From positions 62,001 to 126,000 of the forward strand of contig NZ_LMXN01000016.1 in NCBI RefSeq assembly GCF_001442615.1: 64,000 bases of DNA, written 5' to 3'. Below the pieces are notes generated by a model. The model was not told the origin of the DNA and searched no databases. It worked only from the letters and a program-made list of their open reading frames with translations. The position numbers were made by a program, and so were the translations under genes. Origin of the DNA: Algoriphagus resistens (GTDB taxonomy: Bacteria > Bacteroidota > Bacteroidia > Cytophagales > Cyclobacteriaceae). This document shows, one piece after another, positions 28,101 through 35,982 of this stretch (the stretch's first letter is position 1; every line of letters starts with the position of its first letter).

Positions 28101-28180
28101 CAGTCAAAAACTTTTTTGATAATAAAGCGCACAATAAAAATGGCGGTAACGATTACGGCTCCTGCTATGACCAGTTCCAT
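28100..28180 (-). CDS. Possible 26-residue membrane protein
   Basis: ATG to TGA on the minus strand encodes MELVIAGAVIVTAI followed by FIVRFIIKKVFD: one hydrophobic helix and a basic C terminus. It fills the gap between a + strand terminator and the MFS promoter. FeoB-associated small proteins look similar in the helix but have cysteines, which are absent here. No ribosome site or promoter is obvious, so this is a weak call. Confidence 0.3.
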   Translation of the reverse strand: MELVIAGAVIVTAIFIVRFIIKKVFD

Positions 28181-28267
28181 GTTATTGGGGTAAGATGAGT
28201 TGGGCTAAGGTAACTAGTTTTCAGAAGCAATGTTCAGGATCCCGGGTGATTTTGAATGAATGTTCCG

Positions 28268-28275
28268 TACTTTTG
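28268..28275 (+). promoter_or_regulatory. Probable -7 promoter element for the MFS-thioesterase pair
   Basis: TACTTTTG matches TAnnTTTG, 26 bases before ATG 28302. It overlaps the longer possible start at 28260, which argues for the later ATG. Confidence 0.55.
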
Positions 28276-28301
28276 TGAGCCTCTTAAACCTAGTTATTCA
28301 C

Positions 28302-29477
28302 ATGAACATACTTTCCAAAAGACGAGTTGCCCTAGGGGCTTTTTTCTTTTTTGTAGGGCTTTGCTTTGCCTCATGGGCAGCGAGGATCCCTGATATCCAG
28401 GCCAAGTTTGATCTGTCCGAAGGGCAGCTAGGGACATTATTGCTTTTTCTTCCTTTGGGTTCCGTGATCGGTTTACCGATTGCAGGCTGGGCAGTACATC
28501 AGTATGGTAGCCGCAAGGTGATCATGATTGGCAGTTTTGCTTATGCTATGACTTTACCATTGATCGGATTGAGTCCCTCATTATACATGCTGGTTCCGGT
28601 TCTAGTTCTTTATGGAATGCTGGGTAACGTAATGAACATTTCACTGAATACCCAAGGCTTGGCGTTGGAGGATGAAATGGGGAAAAGTATTTTGGCCTCT
28701 TTCCATGGATTGTGGAGTTTGGCGGGGTTTACTGGAGCTGGTATCGGAGCAGGGATGATCTTTCTCAATGCTTCCCCTGCACTGCATTATATAGCTGTGA
28801 TGGTTCTTTCTATAGTAATTATTTTGAGTGCGAAGGGATATGTTATCAAAGATCGGAAAACCACCGAAGGTGGAAGTGGATTGGTGATGAAAAAACCTGA
28901 TGCGCTTTTACTGAGAATCAGTCTGATTGCTTTTCTTGGAATGATGGCAGAAGGATGTATGTTTGACTGGTCTGGGGTTTATTTCAAGAAGGTGGTACAG
29001 TCAGTCCCTTCTTTAATTGCCTTGGGGTATGTGGCGTTTATGGGGGCAATGGCCTCAGGGAGATTTATTACCGATAAAGTAGCTGCCAGATATACCAAAG
29101 TAGAAGTGATCCAGGTGAGTGGGGTTTTGATCTTTGTAGGACTAAGCTTAGCAGTAGTATTCCCAACTGTGATCATGGCAACTGCCGGGTTTTTGCTGGT
29201 TGGTCTAGGCGTAGCTTCTATTATCCCACTTTCTTATAGTATTGCTGGCCGTTCGAAACTGTATTCGCCGAGTGTAGCTTTGGCTTTGGTTTCTACCATT
29301 TCTTTCTTTGGATTCTTGCTCGGTCCCCCATTGATTGGATTTATTGCGGAATTATTTAATTTGAAAGTCTCTTTTGCACTTATTGCCGTGGCCGGGTTGG
29401 GAATAACTGTGCTTTCAAGTTTCAGGAAAGCAGTTTTTCTTATTCCGGTAAAACCCTCACCTAATCGAGCTAAATGA
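28302..29477 (+). CDS. MFS transporter (YbjJ-like)
   Basis: About 391 residues and twelve hydrophobic helices. Helix one with FASWAARIPDIQAKF and the loop GWAVHQYGSRKVI are typical of the YbjJ-like group of major facilitator proteins, whose substrates are uncertain (sugar- or multidrug-like). The ATG at 28302 was preferred over 28260 because a -7 promoter element lies between them. The stop overlaps the next gene's start (ATGA), so the thioesterase is translationally coupled. Confidence 0.85.
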   Translation: MNILSKRRVALGAFFFFVGLCFASWAARIPDIQAKFDLSEGQLGTLLLFLPLGSVIGLPIAGWAVHQYGSRKVIMIGSFAYAMTLPLIGLSPSLYMLVPVLVLYGMLGNVMNISLNTQGLALEDEMGKSILASFHGLWSLAGFTGAGIGAGMIFLNASPALHYIAVMVLSIVIILSAKGYVIKDRKTTEGGSGLVMKKPDALLLRISLIAFLGMMAEGCMFDWSGVYFKKVVQSVPSLIALGYVAFMGAMASGRFITDKVAARYTKVEVIQVSGVLIFVGLSLAVVFPTVIMATAGFLLVGLGVASIIPLSYSIAGRSKLYSPSVALALVSTISFFGFLLGPPLIGFIAELFNLKVSFALIAVAGLGITVLSSFRKAVFLIPVKPSPNRAK

Positions 29478-30190
29478 GCCATAGTTCTTCCTTTCAGTTT
29501 CAAAAAGATTTTGAAGTCCGGTCTTATCAGGTCGACCCAGATGGGAAGTTGAGCTTAACAGCATTAGCTAATTTGTTTCAGGAAATTGCATGGAGACATG
29601 CTGATTCTGCTGATTTCGGAAGGACTTTGCAGGAGCAACATTTATCTTGGATTCTTGCCCGTATCACGATCACTTGTGAGGATTTGCCTTCTTGGGGTGA
29701 TTCGATCAAGATCTTTACCGCTGGTAGAGGAGTGGATAAATTGTTTGCATTTCGTGAATTTTTGATCACTGATCCTGAAGGAGGTGTCCTGGCTAGGGCG
29801 ATGAGTTCATGGGTTCTGATGAATGTTGCCACCAAGCGCATTTTTAGGCCGGAAAATGCGCTTCCTCCTGAGCTTTTTGATCCCAATGAAAAACCAAAGT
29901 GGAAGCCAGAGAAGGTCAGATTGCATGGAATTTTGCTTAAAAGTGAAAAAGTTAAAGTCAGGTATTCCGATCTGGATCTAAACAATCATGTCAACAATAC
30001 CAGCTACGTGCGCTGGGTAGAGAATATCCTTCGTGAGAATGACTGTCATACACTTCCCTTTTTGATCAATTACCTCGCAGAATGTGTCATGGGAGATGAG
30101 TTGGATATTCATTTATATGACCACGATGGACATTTTGTTGTGCAGGGAACGGTAGAAGGTAAGCCGGTTTTTCTGGCGGAGGCAAAATGA
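29474..30190 (+). CDS. Acyl-ACP thioesterase, FatA/FatB-like
   Basis: 238 residues, a double hot-dog fold. The first half has LANLFQEIAWRHADS; the second has the family signature DLDLNNHVNNTSYVRW near 168-183 with the catalytic Asn/His, and AECVMGDEL holds the downstream Cys/Glu region. The enzyme releases fatty acids from acyl-ACP. It overlaps the MFS gene by 4 bases. Whether the transporter handles the released product is not known. Confidence 0.87.
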   Translation: MSHSSSFQFQKDFEVRSYQVDPDGKLSLTALANLFQEIAWRHADSADFGRTLQEQHLSWILARITITCEDLPSWGDSIKIFTAGRGVDKLFAFREFLITDPEGGVLARAMSSWVLMNVATKRIFRPENALPPELFDPNEKPKWKPEKVRLHGILLKSEKVKVRYSDLDLNNHVNNTSYVRWVENILRENDCHTLPFLINYLAECVMGDELDIHLYDHDGHFVVQGTVEGKPVFLAEAK

Positions 30191-30290
30191 AAATACACCT
30201 GTAAAAGGTTATAATTTATAGAAGTAAGGTGATTTTGGTCACATTTTCTATGCTAGCAATCCATCATTTTTGTAGCTTGATCAGGTGCTT

Positions 30291-31337
30291 ATGTTTCAGG
30301 GTTCACAGCAATTGGTAAAACTCATCCCCCTCATCGCCGGGCTTCTGCTTGCGGTTGGTTTATTAGTGGGTTTGATCGGGGGAATAGTATATTTTGATTC
30401 TATAGGGATTGAGCCCAGACATGAAGCGATGGCCATAATTCCAGAAGCTCCTCAAGTGCAGAAATTAACTGCTTTGATGGATCCGGCAGGAATGTGGCAA
30501 GCCCCGGATTGGTCTTTGGTGGATCAACAGGCAAATGCTGATGAAATTAAATACGGACGGGCACTCATTACAAATACGTCCGAATACCTTGGCCCAAATG
30601 GGAAGGTGCGGAAGATTTCGAATGGATTGAATTGCCAGAATTGTCATTTGCAGGCGGGGACAGCTCCTCTTGGAAATAATTATTCAGCTGCCAAAAGTAC
30701 CTATCCTAAAGTGCGGGGAAGGTCCGGGAATTCGGAAGATATTCAACTGAGGATCAATGGATGCTTCCAGAGGAGCTTGAACGGGGAGGTTTTGGCCAAC
30801 GATAGCAAGGAAATGAAAGCCATAGTAGCCTACATGAATTGGCTGGGAAAAGATGTGCCGGATGGGGAAAAGCCAAAAGGTGCCGGGCTGTATGAAGTTC
30901 CCTTGCTTGATCGTGCAGCTGATCCAGTCAAAGGGAAAACTATTTATGAAAGGCAATGTGTGACTTGCCACATGACCGATGGCCAGGGAGTAATGAAGGC
31001 TGATGGGAGCGGGTATATTTATCCGCCTCTATGGGGGGAGCACAGCTATAATGAAGGAGCAGGATTGTTCCGTATGTCCAGGTTTGCAGGGTATGTGCGT
31101 GCAAATATGCCTTTCGGGGCAACCTATGAAAATCCCATTCTCACTGATGAGCAGGCTTGGGATGTGGCTGCTTATGTCAATAGTTTGGACAGGCCGAAGC
31201 GGGATTTCCCCAATGACTGGCCAGATATTTCCAAGAAACCGATGGATCACCCTTTCGGCCCCTACTCGGATGATTTTTCTGAAGAACAGCATAAGTTTGG
31301 GCCATTTAAGTCGATGAAAGCTTCAGCGAGCAAATGA
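30291..31337 (+). CDS. tsdA: TsdA-like diheme cytochrome c (thiosulfate dehydrogenase/tetrathionate reductase)
   Basis: 348 residues with an N-terminal membrane anchor (about residues 8-36). Heme 1 is CQNCH (Cys115-His119); the unusual axial cysteine of TsdA proteins is seen as Cys158 in RINGCFQRSLNG. Heme 2 is CVTCH (Cys223-His227), followed by YPPLWGEHSYNEGAG, FRMSR and NMPFG. This set is specific for TsdA, which joins two thiosulfates to tetrathionate or works in reverse. A GTG at 30285 is a longer option; ATG 30291 is used. The stop overlaps the porin start (ATGA). It shares the region with other sulfur genes. Confidence 0.86.
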   Translation: MFQGSQQLVKLIPLIAGLLLAVGLLVGLIGGIVYFDSIGIEPRHEAMAIIPEAPQVQKLTALMDPAGMWQAPDWSLVDQQANADEIKYGRALITNTSEYLGPNGKVRKISNGLNCQNCHLQAGTAPLGNNYSAAKSTYPKVRGRSGNSEDIQLRINGCFQRSLNGEVLANDSKEMKAIVAYMNWLGKDVPDGEKPKGAGLYEVPLLDRAADPVKGKTIYERQCVTCHMTDGQGVMKADGSGYIYPPLWGEHSYNEGAGLFRMSRFAGYVRANMPFGATYENPILTDEQAWDVAAYVNSLDRPKRDFPNDWPDISKKPMDHPFGPYSDDFSEEQHKFGPFKSMKASASK

Positions 31338-32680
31338 TGAGATACATTTTGGGGATTTTAGTCTGCTTCCCATTTCTTGCATTTTCTCAACAACCAGAGA
31401 AAAAACTTGAAGTGTCTCCTGATGTCCACCTAAGAATGTTCTGGATGAACACAAGTTATCGAAGTGACTTCAAAGATGACTATGCATTGGGGACTAGCTT
31501 GAGTTTGGGGACGAAGCTTAGCTATACTGAGCACTGGGAATTTCATGTCGGCTATAGAGTCTTTGCAAATCTATGGAGTAGTGACCTTGCCTCCCCTGAT
31601 CCTGTAAGCGGTGGGGAGAATCGGTACGAAGTAGGGTTATTTGATTTGCTAAATCCAAAGGACCGTTTTTTTGGGAAATTGGAGAGTCTATCGCTGAGTT
31701 ACTCCGCTTCCAATTGGGGCGCCGCTGTCGGTCGGATAGGGATCAATACAGCTTGGGTCAATGCGCAAGACGGCAGACTTTCCCCTACAGGAATCGAAGG
31801 GGCGAATTTTTGGTTTTCAACAAATGATCGTTGGAACTTCTCTGTTTGGGGAATTGGGAAAATGAGTGTGCGGGGGATGAGTGAATGGCTTTCTGTAGGG
31901 GAAAGTATTGGGATATTTCCAGCTGGGCGAGATGTAAATGGCGAGCCATCACAGTATGCCGGGAATACCGAAAGTGAATGGATAGGGATTCTTGAAATTG
32001 ATAAGGATTGGGAGGACTTAGGTATTGCTTTGTCCAATACATTTGTTCAAAATATTTCCAATACATTTTGGACAAATGTGGAGAAAAGCTGGAAGTACAA
32101 CAAGACAGGAATTACTTTGTTATGGGGCGTGCAGGCAGGTTTTCAGTCTGGCGTAGGCGAGGGTGGAAGCGAAAACCCGATTTTCCAGTACAAAAATCCA
32201 GAGGATAAAAATTGGGTTATTTCCACTCGATTTGGCTTCAAAAAGTCTGCTTGGCATTTTGACTTGAATTATACGAAAGTAGGAGGGGATGGACTTTGGC
32301 TTAGTCCAAGGGAATGGGGGAAAGATGCCTGGTACACGTTTATTCCCCGAGAGAGAAATGAAGGATTTAGCTCTTTGGATGCGCTTACGGCCTTTGCGGA
32401 ATATTTTATACCCAATACTAATTTGAAGGCATTTGTGCATCTGGGCTTTCATTGGCTGCCCCCACTGAATGCTCCAGCTGAGAACAAATACAATATGCCT
32501 TCCTATCGCCAAGTCAATCTGGGAATGAAGTACACACCGAAATCAATCCCTAAACTGGATTTTCAATTGTTGATGATGAACAAGAAAGCACTTGGGAATC
32601 AGAGCTTAAAGCCAGGACAAGAATATAATAAAATTGGTTTGATTCATGTAAATGGAATTATAAATTGGAGGTGGAATTAA
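31334..32680 (+). CDS. Outer-membrane porin-like beta-barrel protein
   Basis: 448 residues with a signal peptide (YILGILVCFPFLAFSQ), then amphipathic strands throughout and a final WRWN. The strand pattern, size and GRIGINTAWVNAQDGR-type loop resemble OprD-like porins of bacteria that use small anions. It is coupled to tsdA by an ATGA overlap, so it may let thiosulfate/tetrathionate cross the outer membrane; this is inference from coupling. ATG 31337 is an equally possible start. Confidence 0.75.
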   Translation: MMRYILGILVCFPFLAFSQQPEKKLEVSPDVHLRMFWMNTSYRSDFKDDYALGTSLSLGTKLSYTEHWEFHVGYRVFANLWSSDLASPDPVSGGENRYEVGLFDLLNPKDRFFGKLESLSLSYSASNWGAAVGRIGINTAWVNAQDGRLSPTGIEGANFWFSTNDRWNFSVWGIGKMSVRGMSEWLSVGESIGIFPAGRDVNGEPSQYAGNTESEWIGILEIDKDWEDLGIALSNTFVQNISNTFWTNVEKSWKYNKTGITLLWGVQAGFQSGVGEGGSENPIFQYKNPEDKNWVISTRFGFKKSAWHFDLNYTKVGGDGLWLSPREWGKDAWYTFIPRERNEGFSSLDALTAFAEYFIPNTNLKAFVHLGFHWLPPLNAPAENKYNMPSYRQVNLGMKYTPKSIPKLDFQLLMMNKKALGNQSLKPGQEYNKIGLIHVNGIINWRWN

Positions 32681-33090
32681 AGAATTCTAAAGATTTTCTT
32701 ATTTAATTCAAGTTCATGGGTGAATTGATAACTGCTTCAAAACGAGTCAATCAGCGAATTTTCAGGGATTAGGCTTCAATTTTCTATCAATCTAACGTTC
32801 AGAAGTAAAGCAGCTTTGATGTTGGATTAGGATATGCGGAATCTTCTGCTCACCTTTGTACACATAAAGGCGCTGTCCATGTGATAAACCTTTTTACTTG
32901 AAATAAAGTATGCGTTGATTATCAACCTGCTTAAGTAGCAAATTCAAGAGTTTCCCCTCGCAAAAGGTTTTAATTCTTCATCTTTCTACTTTTTTAATTC
33001 ATGAGTTCCGGGCAAGTCCGGTCATAGAATTAAAACCTGCAGAGAAAATCCCACGGGAAACATTAGTATTTATAATTTAATCACAGTGCC
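32681..33090 (+). promoter_or_regulatory. Long leader of the cold-adaptation operon with competing hairpins
   Basis: No gene is visible. AGGTTTTAATTCT (32965-32977) is perfectly complementary to AGAATTAAAACCT (33026-33038). TTTTAATTC plus ATGA (32992-33004) can pair instead with the same 3' arm (33022-33035), extended by CCGG/CCGG (33008-33011, 33018-33021). The two folds exclude each other, as in an RNA switch or thermosensor. There is no T-run after the 3' arm, so it is not a plain terminator. A palindrome GTTGAT-T-ATCAAC is at 32914-32926. No clear TAnnTTTG element was found. Confidence 0.5.
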
Positions 33091-34197
33091 ATTAAGACAG
33101 TAAGGTTCTCAGAATCAGAATTATCTGAATTCTCCCAAACATTAAGAAAGCGAGTTTACGGACATTTTACGTCCTTAAACAAATCGAAGTATGGAAATAC
33201 GCAGATGATTGTTAAATCGATCATTTTGATATCCCTGTACGTCGTCCCGCTTTTATTGGTGGTCACAGGCGTGGCAACCACTACATTCCAATTATTCGCC
33301 TGCTATTTGTTTTCTGCTTTCGGAATGGCTGGAGTGGGTATGGGGGTTATGCATGATGCAATCCACGGTTCTTATTCCAAAAATAAAAAAGTAAATACCT
33401 GGATCGGCTATACTCTCGACATGGTTGGTGCAAGCTCTATGGTATGGCACCTGCAACACAACGTGCTTCATCATAGCTATACGAATATCGATGAGCATGA
33501 TGACGACATCAATGCGCCATTCTTTTTGAGATTCTCTCCGAATGCTGAGAAAAATGGATTACATAAATTCCAGCATCTATACGCTTGGTTCTTCTATTCC
33601 CTTTCTACCCTTTCATGGGTGACAGCAAAAGACTTCATCAGATTTACCAGGTATTATAATAAAGGCCTGGTCAAAGGAGGATCGAAAGCATACAACAAGG
33701 GAATTGTTAAATTGATCTTCCTTAAGCTCACTTACTTCTCTGTTGTACTGGGGTTGCCTACTATTTTCTCTCCTTTTTCTGTGGGAATGATAATTCTTGC
33801 CTTTGTGATGATGCATTTTGTGACAGGATTTATCATTACAATGGTGTTTCAGATCGCGCATATAGTCGAAGTAGTGAACTTTCCTAAAGCTGATACCCAT
33901 GGTGTCGTAGAAGGAGAGAGAATATTACACCAGTTGGCTACGACCTGCAATTTTGCACCCAAATCAAATGTGTTATTTTGGTTTGTTGGAGGATTGAATT
34001 TCCAAGTAGAACATCATTTATTCCCAGATATTTGCCATGTGCATTATAGGGATATAGCACCAATTGTAAAGGCAACTGCGGAGGAATTCAATGTGCCTTA
34101 TTACTCAAAACCTCATTTTTTGATGGCTGTATTGGACCATTTTAAAATGCTCTATGTATTGGGAAACTCTCCCGAAATGGAGCCGGTAAAAGCCTAA
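33091..34197 (+). CDS. Membrane fatty acid desaturase, probable ATT start
   Basis: The first ATG in frame is 33205, but the same frame stays open and protein-like for 38 more codons (IKTVRFSESELSEF, QTLRKRVYGHF) back to a TAA at 33073-33075. These residues look like the N terminus of acyl-lipid/acyl-CoA desaturases, which normally carry such a segment. No ATG, GTG or TTG lies in the extension; ATT at 33091 is the best start. With it the protein is 368 residues: His boxes HDAIH (88-92), HNVLHH (123-128) and VEHHLFPD (His308-309). It introduces double bonds and keeps membranes fluid in the cold. It is first in an operon with helicase and cold-shock genes. Confidence 0.85.
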   Translation: MKTVRFSESELSEFSQTLRKRVYGHFTSLNKSKYGNTQMIVKSIILISLYVVPLLLVVTGVATTTFQLFACYLFSAFGMAGVGMGVMHDAIHGSYSKNKKVNTWIGYTLDMVGASSMVWHLQHNVLHHSYTNIDEHDDDINAPFFLRFSPNAEKNGLHKFQHLYAWFFYSLSTLSWVTAKDFIRFTRYYNKGLVKGGSKAYNKGIVKLIFLKLTYFSVVLGLPTIFSPFSVGMIILAFVMMHFVTGFIITMVFQIAHIVEVVNFPKADTHGVVEGERILHQLATTCNFAPKSNVLFWFVGGLNFQVEHHLFPDICHVHYRDIAPIVKATAEEFNVPYYSKPHFLMAVLDHFKMLYVLGNSPEMEPVKA

Positions 34198-34206
34198 ATA
34201 TATATC

Positions 34207-35415
34207 ATGAACAGTAATAGAAATAGTAGTATAAGACCAGCCACGGGAGCCAACCAAAGACGAAATTCTCGTCCTGCAGCAAGACCTGGTCAAAATAAAA
34301 AGAAGGAGTCGAAGCTAGACCCGAATTTATTGGTAAAAATGGCTCAACCCAGTGGACAGGAAGGCTTTCGTTCAGGGACACCTTTCTCAAGTGTTAAGTT
34401 GAATGCTTCCTTGCTGAGAAATATCGAAGCAAAGGGGTATGAAACCATGACTAATATCCAGGAGCAGGCTATTCCAGCCTTGATGGAACGAAGAGATTTG
34501 CTTGGAATATCAAATACAGGTTCGGGCAAAACCGGTGCATTCTTGATCCCAATTATTGAGCATGCCAAATTAGATCCACAGAATTTCACTGCTTTGATCG
34601 TAACCCCAACTCGGGAGTTGGCTTTGCAGATCGAGGAGGAATTCAAAAGCCTTAGTAAGGGTATGAATTTGTATTCCAATACCTTCATAGGTGGTACGAA
34701 TATCAACGCTGACTTTAAGGCTTTGAGCAGAAAATTGCATGTGATCGTTGGTACTCCAGGTAGATTATTGGATCTGGCAAACCGTAAATTACTACATCTC
34801 AATCGAGTAAATACGCTTGTGCTGGATGAATTTGATCGCATGTTAGATATGGGTTTTGTCCATGATGTAAAAAAACTCGTAAATTCAATGACAAAAAGGA
34901 GCCAGACTATGCTGTTCTCTGCGACATTGGAGCCTGGCCAAAAGGCATTGATTGATGGATTGCTAAATAATCCTGTAGAGATCAAAGTAAATACTGGTGG
35001 AACTACGAGCGAGAATGTAGATCAGGAAATTATCCGTGTGCCAGAAGGTAAGGATAAGTTTGATATACTTGCTGATTTATTCAAAGGAAGTGATTTGGAG
35101 AAGGTGATTATCTTCACTGAAACTAAACGACTTGCGGATAAGTTGAGTAAGAAATTAAATCAGTCCGGTATTAAGTCTGGGTTGATTCATGGAAATAAGT
35201 CCCAAAATTTCCGGAATAGAACTATAGATGAGTTCAAGACCGGAATGACTCGAGTCCTGGTAGCGACTGATGTAGCTGCCAGAGGTATAGACGTAGCTGA
35301 TGTGACCCATGTGATCAATTATCAGCTTCCCATGTCTATGGATAGTTATATCCACAGAATAGGCCGGACGGGTAGAGCCGGAAAAACCGGCAGGGCCATA
35401 ACATTTGTCAATTAA
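34207..35415 (+). CDS. DEAD-box RNA helicase, RhlE-like
   Basis: 402 residues. After a basic, Asn/Arg-rich N-terminal tail of about 45 residues come Q-motif TNIQEQAIP, motif I GSGKT (Lys108), PTREL, TPGRLLD, motif II written DEFD (Asp207) instead of DEAD, SAT, then the second domain with VLVATDVAARGID and HRIGRTGR. Such helicases unwind RNA and are cold-induced in many bacteria. It is 9 bases after the desaturase stop and 10 bases before the next small gene. Confidence 0.93.
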   Translation: MNSNRNSSIRPATGANQRRNSRPAARPGQNKKKESKLDPNLLVKMAQPSGQEGFRSGTPFSSVKLNASLLRNIEAKGYETMTNIQEQAIPALMERRDLLGISNTGSGKTGAFLIPIIEHAKLDPQNFTALIVTPTRELALQIEEEFKSLSKGMNLYSNTFIGGTNINADFKALSRKLHVIVGTPGRLLDLANRKLLHLNRVNTLVLDEFDRMLDMGFVHDVKKLVNSMTKRSQTMLFSATLEPGQKALIDGLLNNPVEIKVNTGGTTSENVDQEIIRVPEGKDKFDILADLFKGSDLEKVIIFTETKRLADKLSKKLNQSGIKSGLIHGNKSQNFRNRTIDEFKTGMTRVLVATDVAARGIDVADVTHVINYQLPMSMDSYIHRIGRTGRAGKTGRAITFVN

Positions 35416-35425
35416 AATCGTCGCA

Positions 35426-35707
35426 ATGTCAAAAAACCAAAACACATTCATTAAAAAGCAAAAAGCAGAACTTAAAAAGAGAAAAAAGAGAGAAAAGCAA
35501 GAAAAGATGGCTGCTCGTAAGGATCAGCCGAAGAGCGGAGATCTGGACGATATGATTGCGTATGTGGATGAGTTTGGTAACATCTCGGACACTCCTCCAG
35601 AACCAGAGCCACCGAAAAAGGAAAATGCTCCTAGGCCTCAGAATCCGGCTAGAGCACAGAATACACAACATCAAAAATTTAATAGAAACACCAATTTAAA
35701 AAGTTAG
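35426..35707 (+). CDS. Small highly basic protein of the cold-shock operon, unknown function
   Basis: 93 residues. The first third is a lysine-rich helix (KKQKAELKKRKKREKQEKM), then an acidic patch (GDLDDMIAYVDEFGNI) and a disordered Pro/Asn-rich tail. Proteins of this kind are often found beside cold-shock proteins and DEAD-box helicases in Bacteroidota. An RNA-binding or ribosome-related role is plausible. ATG 35426 is used; the frame also opens with a TTG at 35405 inside the helicase gene. It lies 5 bases before the cold-shock gene. Confidence 0.75.
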   Translation: MSKNQNTFIKKQKAELKKRKKREKQEKMAARKDQPKSGDLDDMIAYVDEFGNISDTPPEPEPPKKENAPRPQNPARAQNTQHQKFNRNTNLKS

Positions 35708-35712
35708 TAATC

Positions 35713-35907
35713 ATGAATGAAGGAACAGTAAAATTCTTTAACACAACCAAAGGTTTTGGTTTTATTACACCAGCAGACAACAGTGAAGATGTATTTGTAC
35801 ATCACTCAGGTCTAGTACACGAAATCCGCGAAAACGATCAGGTTACCTTTGACGTTGTTCAAGGTAAAAAAGGCGTTAACGCTGTGAACGTAAAAGTAGT
35901 TAAGTAA
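35713..35907 (+). CDS. Cold-shock domain protein
   Basis: 64 residues, one cold-shock (OB-fold) domain with RNP1 KGFGFI (residues 13-18) and RNP2 VFVHH (27-31). It is a nucleic-acid chaperone that melts mRNA secondary structure. The position right after a helicase and the terminator at 35946-35979 make it the last gene of the operon. Confidence 0.95.
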   Translation: MNEGTVKFFNTTKGFGFITPADNSEDVFVHHSGLVHEIRENDQVTFDVVQGKKGVNAVNVKVVK

Positions 35908-35945
35908 TCCATATCGGGATATCCCGGCTATAGAATACAATGCTG

Positions 35946-35979
35946 ATGCCTGCAGATCTATGATTTGCAGGCATTTTTT
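35946..35979 (+). terminator. Rho-independent terminator of the cold-adaptation operon
   Basis: ATGCCTGCA (35946-35954) and TGCAGGCAT (35966-35974), 11-base loop, followed by T's to 35979. Confidence 0.88.
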
Positions 35980-35982
35980 GTA

